Shown one piece after another: positions 26,601-34,657 of a stretch of DNA of 64,000 bases. The stretch is from Candidatus Zixiibacteriota bacterium. Its GTDB lineage: Bacteria > RBG-13-66-14 > B26-G2 > WVWN01. The notes under the pieces were generated by a model. That model did no database searches, was not told where the DNA came from, and saw only the letters and a list, made by a program, of their open reading frames with translations. Made by a program: the position numbers and the translations under genes. Numbering within the stretch: the stretch's first letter is position 1; every line of letters begins with the position of its first letter. Location: assembly GCA_030613505.1 (NCBI GenBank), contig JAUWLW010000010.1:1-64000 (forward strand). Reading direction: 5' to 3'.

Positions 26601-27577
26601 ATGTACGCGTCGTATACCGTAAGGGTTCCTTTTTGCACCAACCGGTCGGTCGTCCCCGTCAACGCCCCGGAATAACGGCCTTCCCCGAAAACCTCCGGCG
26701 GGTCGCCGAAAACGCCTTGCAGCACTTCGCCGAAATCCAAGGGGTCCGCTTCGAACTCGAGACCGAGATGAACTTCGGGTTTAAACTTAATCGTCCCGTT
26801 AGTCCTAATCCGCGTCCTGAGGGAAGCGGCGTCCACGCTGGAGAAGTGCATACGGCGCTCGTTAATGGCGAGCGAACCCGAACCGAAGTGGGAAATGCGC
26901 TGGCCGTACTCCGGCAGGAAACAGCTGCAGTGCCGTAAATCGATGAAGACGGCGCCGCGGGCTTTGGTGAAAGTGCATTCGATATCGGCGTCCGCGAACT
27001 CGCTCAGGGGGCTGCCCACCAGCATCCTGAAATAGGCGTCCTCCAAGTAGACGTTCGTGATCTCGAAATACACGCCTTTACCTTCGGGCGGCCCCTTGGG
27101 GCCGAAGATGCGGTCGAGGTTTACCCTGCCGTCCGGGTCCTCCTTGAGCAACAGCCGCGGTCGGACACAGTGCACGCGGTCGATTATGGCGTCGCGGCGG
27201 ATAAAATGGAGGGGATTATAGCGGACGTGGATTTCGTCAATAACGAGGGCGGCTCCGTCGCGCTCCAGCGACGGGCCGTCGGCGAGGGCGAAGTCGTATA
27301 TGTCCATGCCCGTCAGGAGCGTGCCCTCCACTCTCCCAACGCGGCACTCGGTCTTGGTATAACCGCTCGTGTAATTCTCGATAGCGAAGTCCACCAGCGA
27401 GTGAAAATAACCGGCGCCGTACAGCGCGAAAGCCAGCACGAACGCGGCGACCAAAACTACCAAGGTCGCTACGCCGAGGACGCGAACGAAGGTAAGCGCG
27501 AGGCGGAGCAGAATCCACGACGCGTCCCGCAGAACCAATAGCGCTCTTTTGAAAAACCCGGCCAAACCCAACTCCAA
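23621..27577 (-). CDS. tamB: TamB-like translocation/assembly module protein
   Basis: A 1318-residue inner-membrane-anchored protein with one N-terminal membrane helix at about 25-52, a long stretch of repeated beta strands (AsmA/TamB-like bridge fold) and the C-terminal TamB (DUF490) domain, with KLRAKRVIRAVRQG and the barrel-like end EDEGSQRYGLGLRFIRKY. TamB spans the periplasm and works with an Omp85 partner in outer-membrane protein insertion or lipid transport. The Omp85 gene is directly upstream with a 5-base gap, a classical tamA/tamB arrangement. Confidence 0.92.
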   Translation of the reverse strand: MELGLAGFFKRALLVLRDASWILLRLALTFVRVLGVATLVVLVAAFVLAFALYGAGYFHSLVDFAIENYTSGYTKTECRVGRVEGTLLTGMDIYDFALADGPSLERDGAALVIDEIHVRYNPLHFIRRDAIIDRVHCVRPRLLLKEDPDGRVNLDRIFGPKGPPEGKGVYFEITNVYLEDAYFRMLVGSPLSEFADADIECTFTKARGAVFIDLRHCSCFLPEYGQRISHFGSGSLAINERRMHFSSVDAASLRTRIRTNGTIKFKPEVHLGLEFEADPLDFGEVLQGVFGDPPEVFGEGRYSGALTGTTDRLVQKGTLTVYDAYMYGYDVRDAFAFYDFDIAARRLRLGGFEGRINETPAYVKMTLDFSNDRPVYWGEGHLLRVNLADYVQSSFLETDLDVRLQFAGSGASPDDFAVDVSLYLGPGRLGPILIDGGNADVRCAPSRVYISGLFLRLGGGGDFFVKGDADPEALDLEIQARLVPVERFVAEGEWRALRGAVSVDGRIFGSYEHPSFEGGVVFKDLVYDRVKCGVARVEGYWNNIGADDRAEVRVMVWDISLGPLALTRAYADLDAEDGVYVFRNGYVERQDGDNARFDLTYDSRSGRMEVNSFKLDLGETEAELTQPLVVSREKDRSALSGGVLKFRGGELALTGSAGLDGGGLALVVEGRGVPLDELLPAGVGPSLGGKLDNVRLDIKGTTDAPVFYASLAASNVFVNGQPIDYIEGEVSYERNRLIVPGLVAGLAGGTLRAAAYLPLSALAGEGDEPLDVTVRFSKFKLDALTSLYKEGIVEGGFVDGVITATGTASSPIVRGNFLLSEARWGGVYFAKGRADFTYRDGVVAIREISLSEKTLPNVVVTGKLPLALGGDAESAPPGELELRVDFIDLDLRALNPFTDEVLITGGEVRGLLELGGTYRDPVFGGRVEVLEGEGVARPLRSSFSNLSGVVEARGNSVVVTAEAPVTFGLDEGSGLAWGSVSFEGLRPVELDLSVSLEDYVIRAVRGVQVLGDVEANVSGPVGRLRAQAEVELSSGLITIDFGEESAAGGPSAGGLDYEVHVLAPGNLWLRNKDAEIEFEADVTFRKTGAATFYAGELHSRRGYYYFLKRDFTVEQADIILTGTEELNPVIKLRAKRVIRAVRQGNADAVVYVDVTGTLEEPEVTLSYELSSGQTVGLAQDEIMKVLALDVTWEDYNDLSSGELASKGSSDYVRHYAEAEVARAVRREVGVDVFEFDANVFRGEQENPHAEFTVGQHLTHDLFVSYTGRYSEDVSGGRELEHAAEVDYELRRDFYLVGSTFEDEGSQRYGLGLRFIRKY

Positions 27578-27582
27578 TTCGG

Positions 27583-29475
27583 TCAGAAGACGTGGCCGAA
27601 GGCCAAATAGAAGCGCCCCGACCTCCCCGCGGCGCCCCGCTTGAGAATCGGTTCGCCGTAATCGAAGCGTATCGGCCCCACGGGAGTATTATAACGGAGG
27701 CCGACGCCGGCCCCGTAAACCAGGCCCACTTTTTCAGTCTCGGCCCAATCGCTCCATACGTTTCCGCCGTCGAGGAACAGGCCGGCCCACGTATTTCCGA
27801 GGTTAAGGCCAATGCCCGGTACGCGCTTCCCGGCCGTAAACGGAAGCTGGAAACGGAACTCGACGTTCGCGACAAACAGGAAGTTGCCGCCCAGAGGATA
27901 ATTTCGGCCTTCGACCATGACCGAAGGCCCGACGTCGCGCTCGCCGTAGCCGCGGATGGAGTACGCGCCGCCGGCGAAGAACTTCTCCGAGTACGGGACG
28001 TCCTTCGTCTGGCCGTACGCGCGGGCGTATCCGCCGCGGACGTGACCGGCCACCGTGGCGGCCCGCGCGACGCTGATATATCGGCGCCCGTCGCCTATCA
28101 CGCGCCAAAAATCGGCCCCGGTGATGAAACCGCCCGCCGTTTCCTCCGAACCGTATAAATAGACACCCCGCAACGGGTTAAAGATGTCGTCGCGGGTGCT
28201 GTACGTGGACGAGAAGATAATGCTGACTATGTTTTGCAGGCCCCCCCTACCGATGAACCTCTCGGCCGGTCCGCCTTCTCCCGCGGGCCAGGGAACGGAG
28301 GGTGAGTCCTCTTCCGCCCCGAATACCGTCTTCGACTTCCTGAGCTTGAATCCGCCGGTAACTTCCAGGTCTTCGGTAATCTCGCGCGTAACGTCCGGCT
28401 CCAGGCCGACCTCCCATTGGCGCAGGTCGGCGCGCAACTCCCGAGCGTAGTACAACTTCGCCGAACCGATATACCGGTAGCCGAAGAGCCAGGGCTCGGT
28501 ATACGTAACGTTCGCGCCGAACTCCGACTCATCGTTCCCGAAGCCGTACGCCGCCGAAACCTCCGTCGACAAACGTTGGTTATTCCCGAACACGTTATTG
28601 TGACCCCACCCTAAGGTGACCGTCGCGCGGTCCGGCGACTGGTAACCGGGTTCGAGCTTATACCACCTGAATTTATCTTCCCGCACGATGACGAGGATGT
28701 CTACCAAATCCGGCGACCGGGGCGAATCGGTGGTCTCCACCTTCAGGTCGCGGTACAGGCCGGTGCGGTAGATATTGGCGCGGCTCTCGTCAATCTTAGA
28801 CGCCCGCCACAGGCGGTCCGGTTTAATCTTGTAGTTAATTTCGCGGGTAACTATTTTGGGCCTCGTCTTTTCGTTGCCGGCGACGAATATGTCGCCGACG
28901 TGGTACACGCGGCCTTCGTCGACCGTAAAAGTAACGGCGCCGGTGTCGCGGTCTATCTCGAGCTTGGCGCTGGCGCGGGCGTAACCGCGCTCGCCGTAAT
29001 ACCGGCCTATCTTCAACGCCGCCTCGTTGAGGAGGTTGGCCGAGAGCGGCGAGCCGACGTCGACGCCGAGGTTCTCGCGTACCGCGAGATAGTGTTCGGT
29101 GCCGACGCCGTTAAGCAGGATATCCGTAATCTCGGCCCGCGGCCCCTCGTCCACCCGCAACTGGAGCTTCCGTTTGTCTCCCTTGACGTCGCGGAAAGCC
29201 CACAAGACGTTGACCTCGGGGAACCCCGCTGCGAAATAAGCTTTTTCTATCGCGTCGACGCCGCGCTCCAGCATATAATCGAAGAGGTACCTCTCGTAAC
29301 GCTGGCCTTTCTCGATGGCCAGGAGGTCCTTGACGCGGTCGTCCTTGAAATATTCGTTGCCGTCCACGGCCACCTTACTAATTACGAACGCGCCCTCGCC
29401 GCCCTCCTCCTGGGCGGCCGCGGCGCACGTCGCCGCTAACGCTGCAGCAAATAAAAAGGCGGCCTTAAACTTCAT
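27583..29475 (-). CDS. Omp85-family outer membrane assembly protein (BamA/TamA)
   Basis: A 630-residue outer-membrane protein: signal peptide 1-21, about three POTRA domains (VISKVAVDGNEYF; ITDILLNGVGTEHY; VGDIFVAGNEKT), then a 16-strand barrel. The barrel carries the conserved FFAGGAYSIRGYGERDVGP motif of strand/loop 6 and the closing GVGLRYNTPVGPIRFDYGEP. Three rather than five POTRAs and the tamB neighbour make TamA more likely than BamA. It overlaps the operon with tamB and trm112. Confidence 0.93.
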   Translation of the reverse strand: MKFKAAFLFAAALAATCAAAAQEEGGEGAFVISKVAVDGNEYFKDDRVKDLLAIEKGQRYERYLFDYMLERGVDAIEKAYFAAGFPEVNVLWAFRDVKGDKRKLQLRVDEGPRAEITDILLNGVGTEHYLAVRENLGVDVGSPLSANLLNEAALKIGRYYGERGYARASAKLEIDRDTGAVTFTVDEGRVYHVGDIFVAGNEKTRPKIVTREINYKIKPDRLWRASKIDESRANIYRTGLYRDLKVETTDSPRSPDLVDILVIVREDKFRWYKLEPGYQSPDRATVTLGWGHNNVFGNNQRLSTEVSAAYGFGNDESEFGANVTYTEPWLFGYRYIGSAKLYYARELRADLRQWEVGLEPDVTREITEDLEVTGGFKLRKSKTVFGAEEDSPSVPWPAGEGGPAERFIGRGGLQNIVSIIFSSTYSTRDDIFNPLRGVYLYGSEETAGGFITGADFWRVIGDGRRYISVARAATVAGHVRGGYARAYGQTKDVPYSEKFFAGGAYSIRGYGERDVGPSVMVEGRNYPLGGNFLFVANVEFRFQLPFTAGKRVPGIGLNLGNTWAGLFLDGGNVWSDWAETEKVGLVYGAGVGLRYNTPVGPIRFDYGEPILKRGAAGRSGRFYLAFGHVF

Positions 29476-29530
29476 GACGAAATACTATCACACAACTCAA
29501 GACGCGCGCAACATCGCGCCCCGAGTTGCT

Positions 29531-29552
29531 AAAAAGCCGCCCGGCGGGCGGC
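29531..29552 (-). terminator. Terminator between archease and the Omp85 gene
   Basis: The stem GCCGCCC/GGGCGGC with a 3-base loop is followed by TTTTT on the minus strand. It lies 23 bases after the archease stop and so closes the ispF-archease unit. Confidence 0.8.
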
Positions 29553-29574
29553 AAACGCTCGTGCCGACGCGGCC

Positions 29575-29997
29575 CTACAAGTCGAAAATTACGCGCGCGA
29601 GGTACGTGCCGTCGTCCTTCTGTTCGACGGCGAAGTCCCCGTAAGTTACGTTTTTAATCTCGCCGTGAGGCTTATGGCGGTCGAAGTCGAGCTCCTCGCC
29701 CCACAGCGTAACCGCGAGCTTGGTATCGCCGTCGCGGAAGTCGAAGCTGAACTTCTTAAAGGCCAGCTCCTGCGCGTCGAGCAGGTACAATAGCTCCGCC
29801 AGCCACTCGTGAAAGAGCTCGGCCAGGTCGGGGGCCGCGAGCTCGAGCCGCCGTTTAACCTCGGCCTCGACGGCGTCGTAGTCGAGCGCCAGTTGATACA
29901 AAGCCCGCGCCCCCAGGACGAAGAGTTCCTCCCGGGAAGCGGCGGTAATCTCGACGCCGGCGTCGGCGGTATGGTCTATATATCTTATGCTGCCCAT
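29575..29997 (-). CDS. Archease (RtcB cofactor family)
   Basis: A 140-residue archease. Family marks are the N-terminal YIDHTADAGVEI, the central LFHEWLAELLYLLDAQEL and the closing EIKNVTYGDFAVE...ARVIFDL with the conserved metal-binding histidine and aspartates. Archease accelerates guanylylation of the RNA ligase RtcB. RtcB is not in this window, and the neighbour ispF has no evident functional link, so only co-transcription is suggested. It starts at ATG 29997, 28 bases after ispF. Confidence 0.92.
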   Translation of the reverse strand: MGSIRYIDHTADAGVEITAASREELFVLGARALYQLALDYDAVEAEVKRRLELAAPDLAELFHEWLAELLYLLDAQELAFKKFSFDFRDGDTKLAVTLWGEELDFDRHKPHGEIKNVTYGDFAVEQKDDGTYLARVIFDL

Positions 29998-30025
29998 TTC
30001 GGCGACGAGAGAGCCCCGGACCCTT

Positions 30026-30508
30026 TTACCCCTCGAACGGTACGAGCAACACCGTCGCCCACGCCGCTATGGCCTCCCCTTCGCCGATGTAGCCGAAGCC
30101 CTCGTTCGTCTTGGCCTTGACGCCCACCGCCGCCACGCCCACGCCCAGGAGTTCCGCGACGCGGGCGCGCACCCGGTCGACGTACTTGGCGAGGCGGGGG
30201 CGCTCGACGATTACCACGCAGTCGACGTTGCCGACCCTCAAACCCTCGGCCTCGACCATGGTCCGCACTTCGGCCAGGAGTTTCGCGCTGTCCGCGCCCT
30301 TGAAGCGAACGTCGGTATCCGGGAATTGGTGGCCGATGTCCTTGAGCGCGGCGGCGCCCAACATCGCGTCCATAATGGCGTGCAGCAGGACGTCGCCGTC
30401 GGAGTGGCCCGCCAGGCCCCGCTCGTAGGGGACCTCCACGCCGCCCAGCATCAGAGGCCCGTCGTTCCTGAAGCCGTGCACGTCGTACCCTATGCCTATT
30501 CTGGTCAT
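30026..30508 (-). CDS. ispF: 2-C-methyl-D-erythritol 2,4-cyclodiphosphate synthase
   Basis: A 160-residue enzyme of the MEP isoprenoid pathway, converting CDP-ME-2-phosphate to MEcPP. Motifs visible: GIGYDVHGF (zinc ligands Asp and His), AGHSDGDVLLHAIMDA, the DIGHQFPDTD loop and TNEGFGYIGEGEAIAAW. Full length. The promoter sits so close that the predicted leader is only about 6 bases with no Shine-Dalgarno, so the mRNA may be nearly leaderless. Confidence 0.96.
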   Translation of the reverse strand: MTRIGIGYDVHGFRNDGPLMLGGVEVPYERGLAGHSDGDVLLHAIMDAMLGAAALKDIGHQFPDTDVRFKGADSAKLLAEVRTMVEAEGLRVGNVDCVVIVERPRLAKYVDRVRARVAELLGVGVAAVGVKAKTNEGFGYIGEGEAIAAWATVLLVPFEG

Positions 30509-30520
30509 ATTCCGACGGCC

Positions 30521-30549
30521 ATTATAACAACGTATCGGCTCGGCGGCAA
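30521..30549 (-). promoter_or_regulatory. Sigma-70 promoter of ispF-archease
   Basis: On the minus strand TTGCCG (30544-30549), 17 bases, then a perfect TATAAT (30521-30526). Transcription would start at about 30514, six bases before ATG 30508. Confidence 0.75.
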
Positions 30550-30644
30550 CGGCTTAAATATCCGCCTTTTTCCGCGCCGCGGGAATTATAGCCCGCCGCC
30601 CTAAATGCCACAAAAGTGCACCTTAAAATGGCACGGAGTTCTTT

Positions 30645-30676
30645 AGTAAAAACGCCCGGCGCGCGCCGGGCGTTTC
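30645..30676 (-). terminator. Terminator after the tagged secreted protein gene
   Basis: A perfect 10-bp stem AACGCCCGGC/GCCGGGCGTT (30651-30674) with a GCGC loop is followed by TTTACT on the minus strand. It lies 16 bases after the stop of the 30692-31429 gene. Confidence 0.8.
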
Positions 30677-30691
30677 TTAGGGGGTACGCTC

Positions 30692-31429
30692 TTACCTAAA
30701 CAACGCCTTCACGCGGCCGAGGGAGGCGGGGAAAACGGCGGTATCTGAACGCCAATAGAAGTAATAATGGTCCGTCGCGTCGTCCACGATGTATAAGTGC
30801 CAATCGTAAGGCGGCAACGTACCCCATGTATAACTTAACCCCACCGGCGTTTGGAGGCCGGTGATGACCGGAACGCCGTCCTCATATACCGTACGGGTCC
30901 CGGAATCCGAAACGTAAAAATGGGCGTAGCCGCCGCAACCGACAGGCCGCCGCCCCGGGCCGGCGTACGTACCGATAAGGGACCCCGTCGTATAGTTTAA
31001 AACGGCGACAATATTCCGGTCCGGAATCGCGACTATGAAACCGGGCCACGCGAATTCGCAATCGGCAGGTCCGGTAAAGGGGCAGCGGAAAGAATTAACT
31101 ACCGACCCTTGGGTCGTCGTTTCGTATATCCACGACGTCCGGTTGTTGGTAACGAAAAAACCGCCGCCCGGTTCTTTTGCTATCCCCCACGCCCCCGGCC
31201 CGCCAGGCGCCGGGAAACTAGAAAGGATAGAGCTCTCCTCCCACCAATAATGATAAATGCGCGGATTAGCGCCATCCATAACGATATAACCTGCGGCGGG
31301 ACCGCCGCCCCAATAGCCCCGCGGATTAGGGCCGGGCGTGGGGTACGAGGCGATCAACTTCCACTCATCTGCGATAGCCGCGACCCCAGTATAAAAAATT
31401 ACCGACGCCAGTATAAATAACCTCTTCAT
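30692..31429 (-). CDS. Secreted propeller-like protein with SLGRVKALFR tag
   Basis: A 245-residue exported protein: signal peptide 1-20, then repeated short beta segments rich in Trp, Tyr and Gly (GAWGIAKEPGGGFFVTNN; GPADCEFAWPG; GGYAHFYVSDSG; PVGLSYTWG), suggesting a six-bladed NHL/SMP30-like propeller. The C-terminus reads PASLGRVKALFR, the tag found on the neighbouring secreted proteins. It is preceded by a small secreted protein gene with 4 bases between. No catalytic residues are recognisable. Confidence 0.78.
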   Translation of the reverse strand: MKRLFILASVIFYTGVAAIADEWKLIASYPTPGPNPRGYWGGGPAAGYIVMDGANPRIYHYWWEESSILSSFPAPGGPGAWGIAKEPGGGFFVTNNRTSWIYETTTQGSVVNSFRCPFTGPADCEFAWPGFIVAIPDRNIVAVLNYTTGSLIGTYAGPGRRPVGCGGYAHFYVSDSGTRTVYEDGVPVITGLQTPVGLSYTWGTLPPYDWHLYIVDDATDHYYFYWRSDTAVFPASLGRVKALFR

Positions 31430-31433
31430 CGGT

Positions 31434-31655
31434 TTAATCGCCGCCTATGGCTACGTTATCCTTGGTGGCCGGCTTGTAGTCATGCTTGGTGGCCGTGAGT
31501 TTGCCGTCGGAGAAGTCGTGCAAGAGGTCCTTAAATTTCAGTTTGCCATTGTAGCTGTCGCGGGAGCCCCAATGGCCCTCATAGACCCAATCGCCGAAGA
31601 CATAAACGGCCGCCAGCGCCAGCGCCGCGGCCGCAATCGTCGTTACCTTCTTCAT
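31434..31655 (-). CDS. Small secreted protein (73 aa), unknown
   Basis: ATG 31655 has AGGAGGT well placed upstream. The first 20 residues form a signal peptide (KKVTTIAAAALALAAVYVFG). The mature part is polar, with Lys, Asp and His, and has no cysteine or recognised motif. It lacks the C-terminal tag of its neighbours. It overlaps functionally only by position: its stop is 4 bases before the tagged propeller gene, so the two are probably one transcript. Confidence 0.65.
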   Translation of the reverse strand: MKKVTTIAAAALALAAVYVFGDWVYEGHWGSRDSYNGKLKFKDLLHDFSDGKLTATKHDYKPATKDNVAIGGD

Positions 31656-31750
31656 TTCGCCAGACCTCCTCTGCTATTATCCCTTACCCTAAACTATAGC
31701 ACGGCGCTTTTCACAACTCCACTAAAAAGGACATATCTTTAAACGGCTAA

Positions 31751-31855
31751 GGTGGGCGCACCTAAAGGTACGGCCCTACGACAAGGGGCGTTAACCGGCG
31801 GTTTTAACCGCCGGGTTGCCCCTTGCCCAAGCCGGGCGACTAGCCAGTCGCCCCT
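31751..31855. repeat. Interspersed repeat and compound palindrome, copy 2
   Basis: Bases 31751-31780 match 11348-11377 at 27 of 30. They are followed by nested palindromes: CAAGGGGC/GCCCCTTG enclosing CCGGCGG/CCGCCGG, then GGGCGACT/AGTCGCCC ending in CCCCTACTT. This is the same family as 11432-11492. It fills the spacer between the small secreted protein and the HAD gene. Confidence 0.7.
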
Positions 31856-32576
31856 ACTTAAAGGCGCTTCCGACCAACGGCACCACGTCACGCACGTCGG
31901 CCACCTCGTAGTCGGCCTCGGCCTCGGCGGCCCACCGCGCCACCTCCGGGCCGTCCCGCCGGACCCATACGGTCCTGAGTCCCGCTTTACGCGCGGTGAT
32001 GACGTCCTCCACCGGCGAGTCGCCCACGTACAGGACCCGGGCCGGCGGAAGGCCCGCCGTCGCGCATATCTTCTCGTAGATAGCGACGTCCGGCTTGAAG
32101 ACGCCCATCTCCTCGGCGACCGCGACCCATCGGAAGTACTTCTCCCAGCCCAGCCGGGCGATCTTGGGCCGCTGGATGTCGGTGAAGCCGTTGGTGAGGA
32201 GGCCGAGGGGGAGGAGCGGCTCGAGCGCCGCGAGCGTCTCCTCGGCTCCCGGCAGCGGGTAGCTGAGGGTCAAGTAGATATCGAGATATTCGCGCCCCAA
32301 GGCCGCGGCGTCGGCCGGCGGCGCCGCACCCACCAGCGCGAAGAGCTCGGCGAACCGCCGCCCGCGGAGGCTCGTCACGTCGATCTCGCCGGTGGCGAGC
32401 TTCAGCCACATACGCTGGTTGACGTCGAAGAAGAGGCGGGCGAATTCGTCGACCGTCGTCCCGGTATCGGCCACGCGGTGGCGCCGGTATACCTCCGCCA
32501 GCGCCTCGCGCGCGGCGCGGCGATGGTCGTACAGCGTATTGTCGAGGTCGAAGAAAACCGCCGCGGGCTTCTCCAA
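31854..32576 (-). CDS. HAD-superfamily hydrolase (YjjG-like)
   Basis: A 240-residue HAD phosphatase. Motif I is FFDLDNTLYDH, motif II LLTNG, motif III includes KPDVAIYEKI, and motif IV is YVGDSPVEDV. The C1 cap and spacing match the YjjG/HAD-IA pyrimidine nucleotidase group. The frame extends to TTG 32621, but TTG 32576 has AAAGGA 7 bases upstream and gives the usual short lead before motif I, so I prefer it. It lies 51 bases downstream of the tagged trio and may share their transcript. The substrate is unproven. Confidence 0.88.
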   Translation of the reverse strand: MEKPAAVFFDLDNTLYDHRRAAREALAEVYRRHRVADTGTTVDEFARLFFDVNQRMWLKLATGEIDVTSLRGRRFAELFALVGAAPPADAAALGREYLDIYLTLSYPLPGAEETLAALEPLLPLGLLTNGFTDIQRPKIARLGWEKYFRWVAVAEEMGVFKPDVAIYEKICATAGLPPARVLYVGDSPVEDVITARKAGLRTVWVRRDGPEVARWAAEAEADYEVADVRDVVPLVGSAFK

Positions 32577-32627
32577 AGAGTAATTCCTTTCGCGCCGGCC
32601 GGCTGCGGCCGGAGGTCGCAACCGGAC

Positions 32628-33254
32628 CTAGCGATATAGCGCCTTGACGCGCCCGAAGGACGCCGGCGTTACGGCCGGGTAGAAGCCGAAACTGATCCGC
32701 GCGTTGTATCCCCACTCGCCCACCGTTCCCGTCGCGGCCCGGTAGTCGTACGCGACGCAATGGTGCGCCGATAGTTTGCCCGTCAAAACGAGGACTTTAC
32801 CTCCCGTCCCCGACTCCCACGTTATTTCCAAAATCAAGTTCTCGCGGTTGTTGTACTCGAACGTCTCCGCCATCGGGATGGGATAGACGCCCTGGATTTC
32901 CGGTAATTCGTAGCTCGAGAAGCTCGCGACCAGCTTGGGCGTATTGCCGCCGTAGTTGGAGGCGAAATCCGCGGTCAAGGCCGCGAGCGGCGTATGGCAA
33001 AGGTAAAATTTGACGTTCCGGAAGGTGGCCGTCGTCTCGTTCTTCTCCAGCTCGAACTCGTTAATAGTCCCCGCGTAATCTATGCGGCTCTGGTCGAACA
33101 GCATCTGCATCCGCAACGCCGGCCGCCACGCCACCCAGGGATGGTCGCTCGGCTCGCCGCCGACGTGAACGTAGACCTGTTTGCCCGTCGCGGCCGCCGC
33201 GGCAACGACGGCCAAAGACGCGACGACGCCGAAGAAAACAGCTCGCCTTACCAT
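32628..33254 (-). CDS. Tagged secreted protein, paralogue A
   Basis: A 208-residue exported protein starting at ATG 33254, which has GAGGAGGT upstream; the longer frame to 33278 adds residues before the signal peptide. The body shares with its two upstream paralogues MLFDxxxIxYAGT, EFELEK, FRNVKFYLCHT, NYGGNTPKLVASF, YPIPMAETF, YNN-NL and H-x-C-x-A-x-D. Two conserved cysteines suggest a disulfide. Predicted all-beta. It ends PASFGRVKALYR. Function unknown; a surface or extracellular role is inferred. Confidence 0.85.
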   Translation of the reverse strand: MVRRAVFFGVVASLAVVAAAAATGKQVYVHVGGEPSDHPWVAWRPALRMQMLFDQSRIDYAGTINEFELEKNETTATFRNVKFYLCHTPLAALTADFASNYGGNTPKLVASFSSYELPEIQGVYPIPMAETFEYNNRENLILEITWESGTGGKVLVLTGKLSAHHCVAYDYRAATGTVGEWGYNARISFGFYPAVTPASFGRVKALYR

Positions 33255-33289
33255 CCCGACCTCCTCGGTCAAAGTCACGGTACGTCGGC

Positions 33290-33910
33290 TCAGCGGTAGA
33301 GCGCCTTGACGCGGCCGAAGGACGCCGGCTCAATCCCCTTGTAGGTGTCGAAGGAAATGCGGGCGTTTAATCCCACGTTCGCGACGGTCCCGATCGTAGC
33401 CTTCGCGTCGTGAGCGTAACAGACGTGCGCCGTTACCGTACCCGATAACAACGTCACCTTTTGCCGGCCGCCCGTCTCCCACGTTACCTCTAAAATGAGA
33501 TTATCGCGGTTGTTGTAATCGAACGTCTCCGCCATCGGGATGGGATAAACGCCCTCGACCGCGGGCAACTTGTAGGTCGAAAAGCTCGCCACCAGTTTGG
33601 GCGTATTGCCGCCGTAGTTGGCGTTGAAATCCGTTACCAGCGCCGAGAGCGGCGTGTGACACAGGTAGAACTTGACGTTGCCGTACTCGCCCACGTAGAC
33701 TTGTTTCTCCAATTCGAACTCGGTGATCGTCCCGGCGTAGTCGATCTTGTCCCGGTCGAACAGCATCTGACACCGCATGCCTTCGTTGGGAGAGTACCAA
33801 GGGTAGATGGAACCCGAGCTGCCGTTTAAGATATAAACGGCGTGGCCCGTGGCGAAAGCCGAACCCGCGCAAAGCGCCGCGGCCGCAAACGATAAAATTA
33901 TCGTTCTCAT
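33290..33910 (-). CDS. Tagged secreted protein, paralogue B
   Basis: A 206-residue member of the trio. The signal peptide ends near AFA-TG and a GAGGAGG Shine-Dalgarno precedes ATG 33910. The shared core is clear: MLFDRDKIDYAGTITEFELE, KFYLCHTPLSALVTDF, NYGGNTPKLVASFSTY, GVYPIPMAETFDYNN. The second conserved cysteine is in AHVCYAHDAKA. It ends PASFGRVKALYR, identical to paralogue A over the last twelve residues. Its gene is 34 bases from the next paralogue, so the three form one operon. Confidence 0.86.
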   Translation of the reverse strand: MRTIILSFAAAALCAGSAFATGHAVYILNGSSGSIYPWYSPNEGMRCQMLFDRDKIDYAGTITEFELEKQVYVGEYGNVKFYLCHTPLSALVTDFNANYGGNTPKLVASFSTYKLPAVEGVYPIPMAETFDYNNRDNLILEVTWETGGRQKVTLLSGTVTAHVCYAHDAKATIGTVANVGLNARISFDTYKGIEPASFGRVKALYR

Positions 33911-33944
33911 GCGCGAACCTCCTCTCTCGAAAAAGCGCTCCCTG

Positions 33945-34589
33945 CTACCGAAACAAAGCCTTAAGGCGGCCGAACGACGCCGGCGCGACGCCCGGGTACT
34001 TGTCGAAGACGATCAAGCCGTTATAGGCGAGCTTGCTCACCTGGCCGGTCGTGGCCCGGTAGTCCCAGGCGAAGCACCGATGGCCGTCGATGGGCCCGCT
34101 CCTTAAGCGGCACATCGTGTTGCTGAGGTCCGACGATTCCCACGTGACCTCGAAGAGGAGGTTGTCGACGTTGTTGTAAGCGAACGTCTCGGCCATCGGA
34201 ATAGGGTACGGCCCCACCACCGCCGGCAACGTGTAGCTCGCGAAGCTGGCTACCATCTTGGGCGTATTATTGTCGTAGTTGGCCTGGAAGCTCGTCGTAA
34301 ACGACGAAAGGCCCGTGTGACACAGGTAGAACTTAACGTTCTTAAACGTTGACGAAACGGCGTCGGACTTCTCCAACTTGAACTCGGTGACGGTCCCGGC
34401 GTAGGCGATGTATGCCTGGTCGAAAAGCATCTGGCAACGCGTGCTGAGTAGCGTGGGATGCGCCCACCACGGGATGGCGTTCATACCCTCGCCGTACTTG
34501 ACGTAAACCTCGTGGCCGGTGGCGAACGCGGCCGGCGCCCAAGCAAGACAAACCGCTAACGCGGCCACCTTCACAACGTAGATCCTCAT
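33945..34589 (-). CDS. Tagged secreted protein, paralogue C
   Basis: A 214-residue first gene of the trio. The signal peptide is 1-23 (cleavage near AFA-TG). It keeps the core MLFDQAYIAYAGTVTEFKLE, KFYLCHTGLSSFTTSF, NNTPKMVASF, GPYPIPMAETF and HRCFAWDYRA. It ends PASFGRLKALFR. It diverges somewhat more than A and B do from each other. A strong promoter lies about 70 bases upstream. Nothing enzymatic is recognisable. Confidence 0.86.
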   Translation of the reverse strand: MRIYVVKVAALAVCLAWAPAAFATGHEVYVKYGEGMNAIPWWAHPTLLSTRCQMLFDQAYIAYAGTVTEFKLEKSDAVSSTFKNVKFYLCHTGLSSFTTSFQANYDNNTPKMVASFASYTLPAVVGPYPIPMAETFAYNNVDNLLFEVTWESSDLSNTMCRLRSGPIDGHRCFAWDYRATTGQVSKLAYNGLIVFDKYPGVAPASFGRLKALFR

Positions 34590-34657
34590 ACCTCACCTCC
34601 GTTCTCCTGTTAGCGCTCGTCGGCGGCGATTGCCGCAACGCGAACCCGAACCATCTC

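Noticed and set aside
26402-26938. Plus-strand open frames opposite tamB
   Set aside because: Long antisense frames are expected at this GC content; none has motifs, and tamB is continuous through the region.
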